The notes under the pieces are model-generated. The model was not told where the DNA came from and searched no databases. It saw only the letters and a program-made list of their open reading frames with translations. The position numbers and the translations under genes were made by a program. Positions 35,877 through 44,692 of a stretch of DNA of 64,000 nt are shown here, one piece after another (position 1 is the stretch's first letter; each line of letters opens with the position of its first letter). Location: contig NZ_JABSNM010000006.1 in assembly GCF_013294065.1 (NCBI RefSeq), positions 36,883 through 100,882 on the forward strand. Reading direction: 5' to 3'. Origin of the DNA: Sphaerotilus uruguayifluvii. GTDB lineage: Bacteria > Pseudomonadota > Gammaproteobacteria > Burkholderiales > Burkholderiaceae_C.

Positions 35877-37249
35877 GCGAAATGCTCCAGCAGCGCGTGC
35901 CGGGCCGGGGAGGGCAGCAGCCGGCCCTCGGCGTCGGTCAGGCCCATGCGCTGCAGCCAGGCCTCGAACTCGGGCGCGCGCTTCAGGCCCAGCACCTCGC
36001 GCAGCACCAGCGCGTCGTGGAAGGAGGTGCTCTGGTAGTTCAGCATCACGTCGTCGGCGCCGGGCACGCCGATCAGGAAGGTGACGCCGGCCGCGCCCAG
36101 CAGCAGCATCAGGTTGTCCATGTCGTCCGAGTCGGCCTCGGCATGGTTGGTGTAGCAGACGTCGCAGCCGATCGGCAGGCCCAGCAGCTTGCCGCAGAAA
36201 TGGTCCTCCAGCCCGGCGCGCACGATCTGCTTGCCGTCGAAGAGGTATTCCGGGCCGATGAAGCCGACCACCGTGTTGCAGATCATCGGCTCGAAGGCGC
36301 GCGCCACCGCGTAGGCGCGCACCTCGCAGGTCTGCTGGTCCAGGCCGTGGTGGGCACCGGCCGACAGCGCCGAGCCCTGGCCGGTTTCGAAGTACATGAC
36401 GTTGTCGCCCAGCGTGCCGCGCCCGAGCGACAGCGCCGCCTCGCGCGCCTCGCGCAGCACCGCCAGGTCGATGCCGAAGCTGCGGTTGGCGGCCTCGGTG
36501 CCGGCGATCGACTGGAAGACCAGGTCGACCGGCGCGCCCTGCTCGATGGCGCGGATCTGGTTGGTCACATGCGTCAGCACGCAGGACTGGGTCGGGATCC
36601 CGAAGCGCTGGATCACCTCGTCGGTCAGCCGCATCAGGTCGCCCAGCGCGTCGAGCCCGTCGCCGGCCGGGTTGATGCCGATCACCGCGTCGCCGGCGCC
36701 GTACATCAGCCCGTCGAGCATCGACAGCGCGATGCCGCGTGCGTCGTCGGTCGGGTGGTTGGGCTGCAGCCGCATCGCCATGCGCCCGGGCAGGCCCAGC
36801 GTGTTGCGGAATCGCGTGATCACCCGGCACTTGCGCGCCACCCGGATCAGGTCCTGGTTGCGCATCAGCTTGGAGACGGCCGCGGCCATCTCCGGCGTGA
36901 TGCCGCGGCGCACCCGCGCCAGCGTCGCCTCGTCGGTGGCGTCGAGCAGCAGCCAGTCGCGGAAGTCGCCCACCGTCAGGTGCGCGATCTCGGCGAAGGC
37001 CCCCGCGTCGTGGCTGTCGACGATCAGCCGGGTGACCTCGTCGATCTCGTAGGGCACCAGCGCCTCGGACAGGAAGGCCTTCAGCGGCAGCTCGGCCAGC
37101 GCCATGCGCGCGGCCATGCGCTCCGTCATGGTGCGCGCGGCCACGCCGGCGAGCACGTCGCCCGAGCGCAGGGGCGTGGCGCGGGCCATCAGCGTGGCCA
37201 GGTCGGCGAAGTGCCAGACCTGGCCGCCCAGCGTGTGGGAGTAGGGCAT
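35873..37249 (-). CDS. eutB: Ethanolamine ammonia-lyase large subunit
   Basis: 458 residues, normal length, TIM-barrel catalytic subunit. Landmarks: ANEAKSGD-like RSGDVLAGVAA near the start, ARKCRVITRFRNTLGLPGRMAMRLQPNHPTDD, GAGDAVIGINPAGD, CVLTHVTNQIRAIEQGAPVDLVFQSIAGTE, DNVMYFETGQGSALSAGAHHGLDQQTCE and CNTVVGFIGPEYL. All look intact. No EutA reactivase gene or EutLKMN shell genes are near, so this is the simple cytosolic pathway. Lies 31 bases after the permease gene in the same operon. Confidence 0.97.
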   Translation of the reverse strand: MPYSHTLGGQVWHFADLATLMARATPLRSGDVLAGVAARTMTERMAARMALAELPLKAFLSEALVPYEIDEVTRLIVDSHDAGAFAEIAHLTVGDFRDWLLLDATDEATLARVRRGITPEMAAAVSKLMRNQDLIRVARKCRVITRFRNTLGLPGRMAMRLQPNHPTDDARGIALSMLDGLMYGAGDAVIGINPAGDGLDALGDLMRLTDEVIQRFGIPTQSCVLTHVTNQIRAIEQGAPVDLVFQSIAGTEAANRSFGIDLAVLREAREAALSLGRGTLGDNVMYFETGQGSALSAGAHHGLDQQTCEVRAYAVARAFEPMICNTVVGFIGPEYLFDGKQIVRAGLEDHFCGKLLGLPIGCDVCYTNHAEADSDDMDNLMLLLGAAGVTFLIGVPGADDVMLNYQSTSFHDALVLREVLGLKRAPEFEAWLQRMGLTDAEGRLLPSPARHALLEHFA

Positions 37250-37280
37250 GGACGAAAGGAGAGGGTGAACGAGGGAGGGT

Positions 37281-38651
37281 TCAGGCCTGCGGCATCAGGT
37301 GCTCGTCGGCGGCCAGCGTCGCGCGGTGGCCGGCGGTCAGGCGGAAGTAGCCGTAGGCCAGCGCCATCAGCCCGGCGAAGATCGCCGACACCAGCGGATT
37401 GAACCAGACCATCGTGACCAGGCACACCACCGCCAGCCCGAGCGCGATCGCCGGCAGCACGGGGTAGCCGATCGCCGGGAAGGGACGCTCGAGCGTGGGC
37501 TCCTTGCGGCGCAGCACGAACAGGCTCCACATCGACATGATGTACATGACGATGGCGCCCAGCACCGACATGGTGACGATGTTGGCGGTGAGCGTCTGGC
37601 CGCCGAACTGGATCAGCTCGTCGCTGAAGATCGCCAGGATGCCGACCACGCCGCCGGCGATGACCGCCAGCCACGGCGTGCCGAAGCGCGGCGACACCGA
37701 GGACAGCGCGCGCGGCAGGTAGCCGGCGCGGGCCAGCGCGAAGATCTGGCGCGAGTAGCCCAGGATGATGCCGTGGAAGCTGGCGATCAGGCCGAACAGG
37801 CCGATCCACACCAGCATGTGCAGCCAGCCGCTGTTCTCGCCGACGATCATCTTCATCGCCTGCGGCAGCGGGTCGTTGATGTTGGCCAGCTTCGTCCAGT
37901 CGCCGGCGCCGCCGGCGAAGACCATCACGCCGATGGCCAGCACCAGCAGCGTCAGGATGCCGCCGATGTAGGCGCGCGGAATCGTCACCTTCGGATCCTT
38001 GGCCTCTTCTGCGGCCATCGCCACGCCCTCGATGGCCAGGAAGAACCAGATGGCGAACGGAATCGCCGCGAAGATGCCCGGGATCGAGGCGGCCGAGAAG
38101 CTCTCCGCGCCCGACCAGCCCTTGGCGGTGAAGTGGCTCCACGAGAAGCCGGGGGCCACCACGCCCATGAAGACCAGCAGCTCGACGATGGCCAGCACCG
38201 TCACGAACAGCTCGAAGGTGGCGGCGGTCTTCACGCCGACGATGTTGAGCGTCATGAACACCAGATAGGCGCCGACGGCCATCAGCTTCGGGTCGAGCGC
38301 CGGATACTGCACGTTCAGGTAGGCGCCGATCGCCAGCGCGATGGCGGGCGGCGCGAACACGAACTCCACCAGCGTGGCGAAGCCGGCGACGAAGCCGCCG
38401 GTGGGGCCCAGCGCCCGCGAGGCGTAGGCGAAGGGGCCGCCGGCATGCGGGATCGCGGTGGTCAGCTCGGTGAAGCTGAAGATGAAGGTGGTGTACATCA
38501 GCGCCACCATCAGCGCGGTGACGAGGAAGCCCAGCGTGCCGGCGCTGGCCCAGCCATAGCTCCAGCCGAAGTACTCGCCCGAGATCACCAGCCCGACGGC
38601 CAGCCCCCAGAGGTGCCACGCGTTCAGCGCGGGTTTCAGATGTGTCGACAT
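37281..38651 (-). CDS. eat: Ethanolamine permease
   Basis: 456 residues, start MSTHLKPALNAWHLWGLAVGLVISGEYFGWSYGW at 38651, with AGGAG about 10 bases upstream. Twelve-helix APC-superfamily transporter of the ethanolamine permease type; the GEYFGWSYG and FTELTTAIPHAGGPFAYASRALGP segments are typical. First gene of eat-eutB-eutC. It brings ethanolamine across the inner membrane for EutBC. Confidence 0.94.
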   Translation of the reverse strand: MSTHLKPALNAWHLWGLAVGLVISGEYFGWSYGWASAGTLGFLVTALMVALMYTTFIFSFTELTTAIPHAGGPFAYASRALGPTGGFVAGFATLVEFVFAPPAIALAIGAYLNVQYPALDPKLMAVGAYLVFMTLNIVGVKTAATFELFVTVLAIVELLVFMGVVAPGFSWSHFTAKGWSGAESFSAASIPGIFAAIPFAIWFFLAIEGVAMAAEEAKDPKVTIPRAYIGGILTLLVLAIGVMVFAGGAGDWTKLANINDPLPQAMKMIVGENSGWLHMLVWIGLFGLIASFHGIILGYSRQIFALARAGYLPRALSSVSPRFGTPWLAVIAGGVVGILAIFSDELIQFGGQTLTANIVTMSVLGAIVMYIMSMWSLFVLRRKEPTLERPFPAIGYPVLPAIALGLAVVCLVTMVWFNPLVSAIFAGLMALAYGYFRLTAGHRATLAADEHLMPQA

Positions 38652-38879
38652 GGGCACAGGCTCCTGGCAGAAAGGAAGATGGAACGGAAGAAGTTCACGG
38701 ATGGCGCCGATGGTGTGCGCCCGCCCGGCCGGTGCGCTATCCAGTTTTGGCAGGGCCCGGCCCCGGACGGATCCCGATGCGCCGGCATGGCGCTTGCTGG
38801 ATGCTGTGTGACCGTCGCATGACTGCCCTGTGCTGGTGCGTGGTTCCCGCCGCCTCGTCCGCCTGCCGCCGCCCTCGCC

Positions 38880-39935
38880 ATGACCGCTCTTTCCGCTCCG
38901 CCCGATGCCGTCCTGACCGCCTGTCCCGCTGTCGCGGTGCTGCATGTCGACACCCGCGACGTCGACGAGCAGGCCGCGCTGCTCACCGGCTGGCATCAGG
39001 ACTACGCGCAGCTGTCGGCTGGCGGCTTCGAGGGCCGCATCGACGAGGCCTGGCTGGATGGTGTGCATCTCTTCGTCGAGGCCACCAGCCAGCGCCTGCA
39101 CCAGCGTGGCGAGCTGCGCGCCGACCGGCTCGCGCTCGGGCTGCCGCTGGCGTTGCCGGAGGTGGCGCAGGCCGGGCCGGCACGCTTCTGCGGCCGCTCC
39201 GACTGGCAGGCCGGCCCCGCCCTGGGGGATGGCGAGGACGGCGCCGGCCATTTCTGCACCTTCTCCGGCCGCGGCGGCTTCGAGTTCTTCACGCCGGCCG
39301 GGCTGGTCATGGCCGGCATGGAATTCGACCGTGCCGAGCTGGCGCGGCTGGCCACGCCCGAGGAGCAGGCGCTGCTCGAGCGCATCGGCCAGGTGGCGAC
39401 GCTGCACCGTGCGCCTCAGGGCGCGCTGGCGACGCTGCGCGACTTCATGCGCGGCGCCTTCGAGATGCTGGCCGCGCAGCCCCGGCTGCTGGGCAATCCG
39501 GCGATGCGCAGCATGCTGCGGCAGGCGGCGCAGTCCAATGCGCTGGAACTGCTGGTCGGGGCGGCGGCGCTGCCGCCCGAGGCCGGCCGGCGCCCGCGTG
39601 CGCTGGTCGAGCAGGCCCGCGCGATCGTCGACCGCGATCCGGAGACGCCGGTCACGGTGGCGATGCTCTGCGCCGAGCTGGCCGTGAGCCGGCGCACGCT
39701 GCAGGCGGCCTTCCAGCAGGTGCTGGGGCTGGCGCCGGCGGCCTATCTGCGCGCGACCCGGCTGGCCGGCGCGCGCCGCGCGCTGCGCCAGGCGCCCTCG
39801 GTCACCGAGGCGGCGGCGCAGTGGGGCTTCTGGCACTTCGGCCATTTCGCCCAGGACTACCGGCGCATGTACGGCGAGCTGCCCTCGCAGACCTGGCGGC
39901 GGCTGCATCCGGGCGCCGGCGGGGCGGCCCATTGA
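38880..39935 (+). CDS. AraC-family regulator, probable ethanolamine activator
   Basis: 351 residues. The C-terminal 100 residues are an AraC double helix-turn-helix (VTVAMLCAELAVSRRTLQAAFQQVLGLAPAAYLRATRLAGARRAL and the conserved FGHFAQDYRRMYGELPSQ). The N-terminal 230 residues are an EutR-like ligand domain without a close landmark. It faces away from eat across a 228-bp gap, the usual layout of an activator and its target operon; EutR in enterics responds to ethanolamine plus B12. Target and ligand are inferred. Possible symbol eutR not assigned. Confidence 0.85.
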   Translation: MTALSAPPDAVLTACPAVAVLHVDTRDVDEQAALLTGWHQDYAQLSAGGFEGRIDEAWLDGVHLFVEATSQRLHQRGELRADRLALGLPLALPEVAQAGPARFCGRSDWQAGPALGDGEDGAGHFCTFSGRGGFEFFTPAGLVMAGMEFDRAELARLATPEEQALLERIGQVATLHRAPQGALATLRDFMRGAFEMLAAQPRLLGNPAMRSMLRQAAQSNALELLVGAAALPPEAGRRPRALVEQARAIVDRDPETPVTVAMLCAELAVSRRTLQAAFQQVLGLAPAAYLRATRLAGARRALRQAPSVTEAAAQWGFWHFGHFAQDYRRMYGELPSQTWRRLHPGAGGAAH

Positions 39936-40011
39936 GCGGCCGCATGCGCGTGCCCGTGCCCATCGGGCCATCCCGCTGACGCCGGCCTGCGGGCCGGGCT
40001 ATGCTGCCTTC

Positions 40012-40971
40012 ATGAACCGAAACGATTTCCCGCGTGCGCCGGCCGGCGTGCTGCGCGTGCACCAGTACCTCGGGCTGCAGCCCGGACCGAAGCTGATCGT
40101 GCTCGGCGGCGTGCACGGCGACGAGACCTGCGGCACGGTCGCGCTGGGGCGGCTGATCGAGGCGCTGGATGCCGGCCGTCTGGCGCTGCGCCGCGGCGAG
40201 CTGACGCTGGTGCCGGTCTGCAACCCGATGGCGCACCGGGCCGGCCGGCGCGAGGGCGAGCGCAACCTGAACCGCCGGCTGCTGCCGATGGCGATCCCGC
40301 AGGACCACGAGGACCGCATCGCGCGGGTGCTGTGCCCGCTGCTGGCGCGCCACGAGGTGCTGCTGGACCTGCATTCCTTCCACACCGACGGCGAGCCCTT
40401 CGTGATGGTCGGCCCGCGCGACAACGACGGCGATCTGGAGCCCTTCCGCCACGAGGCGGCCGAGACCGCGCTGGCGGCGGCGCTGGGCGTGCGCCAGGTG
40501 GTCGAGGGCTGGCTGGAGGCCTATGCGAAGGGCGTGGCGCGGCGCGGGGGCGATGCGCAGTACGGCATCGGCACGACCGAGTACATGCGCTCGGCTGGCG
40601 GCTGGGGGCTGACGCTGGAGTGCGGCCGCCATGACGATCCGGCCGCGCCCGAGGTGGCCTGGCAGGCGACGCTGCGCACGCTCGAGCACCTGGGCATGAT
40701 CGAGTCCGGCGCGTCCGCGCCCTGCGCGCAGCCGGACTTCGAGGTGGTGCGCCTGGTCGACGTGATCGACCGCGAGGCCGAGGGCGACCGCCTGGCGCGC
40801 GACTGGGCGAGCTTCGACGCGGTGCGCGCCGGCGAGGTGATCGGCTGGCGCGCCGATGGTCGCGAGGTGCTCGCGCCGGCCGACGGGCGGGTGGTGTTCC
40901 CGAACCCGCGGGCGCGCGCCGGCGCCGAGTGGTTCTATCTGGCCGAGCTCAGCGGGCGCCGGCTCGGCTGA
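40012..40971 (+). CDS. Succinylglutamate desuccinylase/aspartoacylase family hydrolase
   Basis: 319 residues, M14-type zinc carboxypeptidase fold. Zinc ligands in GGVHGDET (H and E) and in LLDLHSFHTDG (H); NPMAHRAGRREGERNLNR supplies substrate-binding Arg residues; LTLECGRHDD contains the catalytic Glu. A C-terminal beta-barrel-like domain (about 240-319, VIDREAEGD...VLAPADGRVVFPNP) resembles those of the desuccinylase/aspartoacylase group. Exact substrate unknown. It stands alone after the eut regulator and converges on the small gene at 40985. Confidence 0.88.
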   Translation: MNRNDFPRAPAGVLRVHQYLGLQPGPKLIVLGGVHGDETCGTVALGRLIEALDAGRLALRRGELTLVPVCNPMAHRAGRREGERNLNRRLLPMAIPQDHEDRIARVLCPLLARHEVLLDLHSFHTDGEPFVMVGPRDNDGDLEPFRHEAAETALAAALGVRQVVEGWLEAYAKGVARRGGDAQYGIGTTEYMRSAGGWGLTLECGRHDDPAAPEVAWQATLRTLEHLGMIESGASAPCAQPDFEVVRLVDVIDREAEGDRLARDWASFDAVRAGEVIGWRADGREVLAPADGRVVFPNPRARAGAEWFYLAELSGRRLG

Positions 40972-40984
40972 GACCTGACAAGGC

Positions 40985-41236
40985 TCAGACGCGGCGGGCT
41001 AGCGGGCCCAGCGTCAGGCGCTCCATCGAGCCGACGAGCTGCTCGAAGTCGCGCGAGGCCAGCTTCGACGGCCGGATCAGGCCGCCGCGCACCGCGTTGG
41101 CGTACTGCGCTCGGGCCATGTCGAAGGGCAGGGCCAGCCAGTTGCGCAGCGCGCGGTCGGCGTCGCGCTGCTGCGAGGGCAGCGCGGCGCGCAGCGGCGT
41201 GAGGGAGGCCAGCGGGTTCATCGGGGTGTACAGCAT
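40985..41236 (-). CDS. Small conserved-looking protein of unknown function
   Basis: 83 residues from ATG 41236 (MLYTPMNPLASLTPLRAALPSQ). No signal peptide or membrane helix; mostly helical, with RDADRALRNWLALPFDMARAQYANAVRGG in the middle, somewhat like a phasin helix. The start at 41236 is preferred because a strong promoter lies just upstream on this strand (41298-41270), making the longer frame from 41329 impossible as it would begin inside the promoter. Function unknown. Confidence 0.7.
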   Translation of the reverse strand: MLYTPMNPLASLTPLRAALPSQQRDADRALRNWLALPFDMARAQYANAVRGGLIRPSKLASRDFEQLVGSMERLTLGPLARRV

Positions 41237-41269
41237 GATGAGTTCGTGTCGAGTTCTGTCTGGGTCGCG

Positions 41270-41298
41270 TTTGTACCTGAGGGTAAACCCTGGGTCAA
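41270..41298 (-). promoter_or_regulatory. Sigma-70 promoter with an internal palindrome
   Basis: Read on the minus strand: -35 TTGACC (41298-41293), 17-base spacer, -10 TACAAA (41275-41270), 34 bases before the ATG of the 83-residue gene. The spacer contains AGGGTTTACCCT (41291-41280), a palindrome with arms AGGGT/ACCCT, likely an operator. A very similar element occurs at 54931-54959 upstream of the livK-type gene. Confidence 0.7.
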
Positions 41299-41355
41299 AT
41301 CGCCCTTGACAATTCCGGCACGGCGCCATCCCCCTTGTTGAAGGCCCCCCGAGGT

Positions 41356-42048
41356 TCAGGCCGCGGATGCGGCATCCTCACGCGACGCACGTCGCGCGGC
41401 CAGGCGGCCGGCGCCCAGCACGCCGATGATGCACACCGCGTAGAGCACCCAGCTCAGCGCCGGCTGCGCGGTGAAGACGTCGCCGAGCAGCTTCTCGCCG
41501 ATGATCATCTTCGCGGCGGTGAAGGCCAGCACCGCGGCGCCGATCTCGCTGATGACGGGAAAGCGCTCGACCAGGCCCAGCACCAGCTGGCTCCCCCAGA
41601 CGACGATCGGCACGCTGATCAGCAGGCCGATGACCACCAGGTCGAAGGCGCCATGCGCCGCGCCGGCCACGCCCAGCACGTTGTCGACGCCCATCAGCGC
41701 GTCGGCGACGATGATGGTGCGCATCGCGCCCCAGAAGGTGCTGGCCATCGGGCCGTGGTCGTCGCCCTCGTCCTGCGGCTTGATCAGGCCGTAGGCGACC
41801 CACAGCAGGCCCAGGCCGCCGACCAGCATCAGGCCGGGAATCTTCAGCAGCCAGACCACGCCCAGCGTCATCAGCGAGCGCACGATGATGGCGCCGACGG
41901 TGCCCCAGACGATGGCCTTCTTCTGCAGGTGGGCGGGCAGGTTGCGCGCGGCCAGCGCGATGACGATGGCGTTGTCGCCGGCCAGCACGATGTCGATCAG
42001 GACAATCGCCAGCAGGGCGGAGAACCAGGCGGAGGAGAACAGTTCCAT
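41356..42048 (-). CDS. TerC/YjbE-family integral membrane protein, probable manganese exporter
   Basis: 230 residues, about seven membrane helices. The family motifs are clear: IVLIDIVLAGDNAIVIALA (helix 1-2, metal-binding Asp/Asn) and TIIVADALMGVDNVLGVAGAAHG (second DxVxxVDN repeat). Start MELFSSAWFSALLAI at 42048 matches homologues although no good Shine-Dalgarno precedes it. TerC-family proteins behind a yybP-ykoY riboswitch (such as Alx) export Mn2+ or protect against its excess; the riboswitch upstream makes that role likely here. Confidence 0.9.
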   Translation of the reverse strand: MELFSSAWFSALLAIVLIDIVLAGDNAIVIALAARNLPAHLQKKAIVWGTVGAIIVRSLMTLGVVWLLKIPGLMLVGGLGLLWVAYGLIKPQDEGDDHGPMASTFWGAMRTIIVADALMGVDNVLGVAGAAHGAFDLVVIGLLISVPIVVWGSQLVLGLVERFPVISEIGAAVLAFTAAKMIIGEKLLGDVFTAQPALSWVLYAVCIIGVLGAGRLAARRASREDAASAA

Positions 42049-42149
42049 GGAGAGTCGCGTCAGGGAGTGCGGAAATCGGCACAGCCGTGGCGGCGTCTCG
42101 GCGGGGATCGGGAGAGGATCCACCTTCAACGCGCGCCGCGACTGCAGCG

Positions 42150-42288
42150 GGTTGAAGGTCTTGTCCATCGCGCGATGGGCCGCGCGACGCAGGGTCCGGA
42201 GGCAGCCGAAGCTGCCACGTACTGACGAACCGTGCACCGCAGGCCTTCCGGGACGGAAGGCGCTGCCGGGACTACTCCCCTTCAGGGG
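42150..42288 (-). ncRNA. yybP-ykoY manganese riboswitch
   Basis: On the minus strand the leader of the TerC gene shows the conserved pieces in order: GGGGAGTAG (42280-42272), then GTCAGTACG, a TTCG-capped hairpin (GGCAGC-TTCG-GCTGCC), and ACAAGACCTTC near 42163. The closing helix P1 is TGAAGG (42284-42279) with CCTTCA (42158-42153). These are the invariant loops of the yybP-ykoY aptamer, which senses Mn2+. The P1 3' strand CCTTCAAC (42158-42151) can instead pair perfectly with GTTGAAGG (42130-42123), giving a plausible switch. Confidence 0.88.
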
Positions 42289-42325
42289 CTCGATTGGAAC
42301 AGAGTTCGCGCCGCGGCGCCAGCGC

Positions 42326-44578
42326 TCATCGTGCAGCCGTGGCGGCCTGCGGGGCACCGGGCACGCCGCGGCTGGCCGCGAAGGCGAGGTAGCGCCGCGC
42401 CGCCACCGGATCGCGCTTCAGCCCCTGTCCGGCCGCGAGCCGCCGGCCCAGGTCCAGGCAGGCCGACGGGTGACCCATGTCGGCGGCCTGCTGCAGCGCC
42501 TCGAGACCGGCGGCCGCGCCGCGGCGCGCCACCACCGCCGGGGCGAGCCGCAGCAGCGCGATGGTGTAGGTGGCCTCGGGCACCTGGCTTTCCTGGATCG
42601 ACTCGAGCCCGGCCGCAGCGCCTTCGAGCGCGCTGACCGAGCGGCCGTCGAGCAGCAGCGTCGCGCGCGCCTGGCCGATCAGCACCGCCGGCTCGGGCGG
42701 CTGCGGCCCGCGCGTCAGCGTGTCGAGCAGCTCGCGCGCCTGGCCGGCGTCGACCTTCTGGCCATCGATGCCCAGCAGCAGCGACCAGGCCCGCACCAGC
42801 CGGGCCGTCTCGCTGCCGCCGTCGGCGGCCTGGCGCAGCAGCGCCGCGTCCGGATAGCGACGCAGCCGGTAGTCTCGGCCGTCATGGGCCCAGCGCTCGA
42901 TCTGTCGCGCGGCCTCGAGGCGCTGCTGCTGCTGCGCGATGCGCTCGCGCACCGGCGGCAGCCGGGTCGCCGACAGCGCCGCCACGCCGCCGGCCACCAG
43001 CGCCGCGGCCAGCGACAGCGCCGCGGTGCGCCGCCACACCGGCGCGCGCCGCAGCGGCCGCACCAGCGCGCCGCCGGCCTCGCGGCCGAGATCGGTGGCC
43101 AGACGCTGGCGCTGGCGCCAGTCGGTCGCCACCCAGCCGGCGATCGCGCAGCCCGCTCCGCCCAGCGCGGCCAGCGGCCAGGACAGCGCCGGCGCGGCCG
43201 CCAGCACCAGCGCGCCGGCCACCAGCGTGCCCAGCGCCAGCAGCGCCAGGCTCGGCCGCCAGATGCGCTGCGCCCACAGCCGTTCGGTGGCGCGGCGCAT
43301 CAGGGCTCGGGCCTGCTCCGGATAGTCGCGGTCGACCCGGTCGTCGTCCTGGCCGGGCAGGGCGGCCGGGTCGCCGACGGCCAGCCGCGTGTTCAGCGGC
43401 GAGGCCAGAAAGCGCGTCAGCGCATCGAGCAGGTGGCGGCCGCTGCCGAGCGTGTTGCGCTCGAGCGTCTGCAGGTCCAGCGCCAGCAGCAGCGACACGA
43501 CATGCTGGAAGTCGAGGATGCGCAGGTCCTGGCCGCAGGCGGTGAAGGTCAGCGGCTGCGCACCGATCTGCAGCGGCACCTGGCGCACCGGCAGGCGCAG
43601 CCGGTGCACCGCCTGCACCGCATAGGGTGCGGTGGTGTAGCGCACCGCCTCGAGCGCGGCCAGCGCGCCGATCTCGACCGGGTCGGTGAAGTGGCGCGCC
43701 GCGCTGGCGGCCACGCCCGGGTCCGGGTGGTGGATCTCGATCTGGTCCTCGACGACGATCTGCTCGCGCAGCCGGCCCAGCAGGTGGCGCAGGCCGCTGG
43801 CCTGGCAGTCGGCGCAGGCGATCTCGCCGAGCGCGCCGCAGCGGCTGCAGTCCTGCTGTCCGCGGCCGGCGCAGTCCGGGCAGTCGCACTGGCCCAGGCC
43901 GGCGCAGCTGCCGCAGGACTGCCAGCCCTGGCCGGCACAAGCCGCGCACTCGATCGTCGTGCCGCCGCTCGTCGCCGCGGGCTCCGTCGCCGTCGCGGCC
44001 GGGGGGGCGGTCGGCGCGATGCGGCCCTGGCCGTGGCAGGCGGTGCAGGCGAGGCGCCCCAGTCCGCGGCAGCTCTCGCAGGCGATCCGGCCGCCGGCAT
44101 GGCAGCGCGCGCAGGGCCGGTGGCCGCCCTCGCAGTCCGGACAGGCCTGGCGGGTGCGGCCCTGGCAGGTCGGGCAGGTCTCGGTGGCGGCCAGCGGCGC
44201 GTCGAGCCCGGCGGTGAACAGGCCTCCGGGCAGCAGGCGCCGGTAGCGGCCGCCCTCGTCATGGGCCCACTGGTGGATCAGCGCCGGCACCGTGCGCTCG
44301 GCCTCGCCGAGGCGGTGCTGCAGCTCGGTCTCGAGCGCGTCGCGGTCGGCGCGCTGCTCGATGCCCTCGTCGGTCAGCGCGCCGGGATGCGCGGTGACGA
44401 TCCAGTCGAGCTCGACGCGCTGGCGCGTCGTCACGGTGATCTCGGCCCACGATTCCTGCTCCGGACCGAGCTCGCGCAGGTCCTGGATCCTGAAGCGGGT
44501 CAGCGGCTCGACATGTGCCGCCACCACGTCGGCGACCCGCTGTCGCCGTCCTGTCTCCGTTCCCCGCCTGGTCGCCAT
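42326..44578 (-). CDS. Membrane protein with ten regularly spaced CxxC motifs and Sel1-like repeats
   Basis: 750 residues from ATG 44578 (GAGG upstream; a longer frame to 44629 is possible). Layout: N-terminal domain (1-130); DnaJ-like zinc-binding region with ten CxxC motifs in two sets of five, starting at C135, 146, 156, 167, 178 and C211, 222, 233, 244, 255, i.e. almost exactly every 11 residues; a mixed domain (265-450); about three membrane helices (460-560); a coiled coil; and a C-terminal Sel1/TPR-like helical region (ACLDLGRRLAAGQGLKRDPVAARRYLAFAA). I know no named family with this order. It could hold up to five zinc ions. Function unknown. Confidence 0.8.
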   Translation of the reverse strand: MATRRGTETGRRQRVADVVAAHVEPLTRFRIQDLRELGPEQESWAEITVTTRQRVELDWIVTAHPGALTDEGIEQRADRDALETELQHRLGEAERTVPALIHQWAHDEGGRYRRLLPGGLFTAGLDAPLAATETCPTCQGRTRQACPDCEGGHRPCARCHAGGRIACESCRGLGRLACTACHGQGRIAPTAPPAATATEPAATSGGTTIECAACAGQGWQSCGSCAGLGQCDCPDCAGRGQQDCSRCGALGEIACADCQASGLRHLLGRLREQIVVEDQIEIHHPDPGVAASAARHFTDPVEIGALAALEAVRYTTAPYAVQAVHRLRLPVRQVPLQIGAQPLTFTACGQDLRILDFQHVVSLLLALDLQTLERNTLGSGRHLLDALTRFLASPLNTRLAVGDPAALPGQDDDRVDRDYPEQARALMRRATERLWAQRIWRPSLALLALGTLVAGALVLAAAPALSWPLAALGGAGCAIAGWVATDWRQRQRLATDLGREAGGALVRPLRRAPVWRRTAALSLAAALVAGGVAALSATRLPPVRERIAQQQQRLEAARQIERWAHDGRDYRLRRYPDAALLRQAADGGSETARLVRAWSLLLGIDGQKVDAGQARELLDTLTRGPQPPEPAVLIGQARATLLLDGRSVSALEGAAAGLESIQESQVPEATYTIALLRLAPAVVARRGAAAGLEALQQAADMGHPSACLDLGRRLAAGQGLKRDPVAARRYLAFAASRGVPGAPQAATAAR

Positions 44579-44692
44579 TCCTTGCCTCGGTGCGCGGCCT
44601 CGATCGCCGCGGGCGAGAGGATGACACAAGCCGGTGCGGACTTGCAGTTCAGGGCGCGTCGGCAGGCCGTGCGCCGCAGGCGCCGGCGACGC

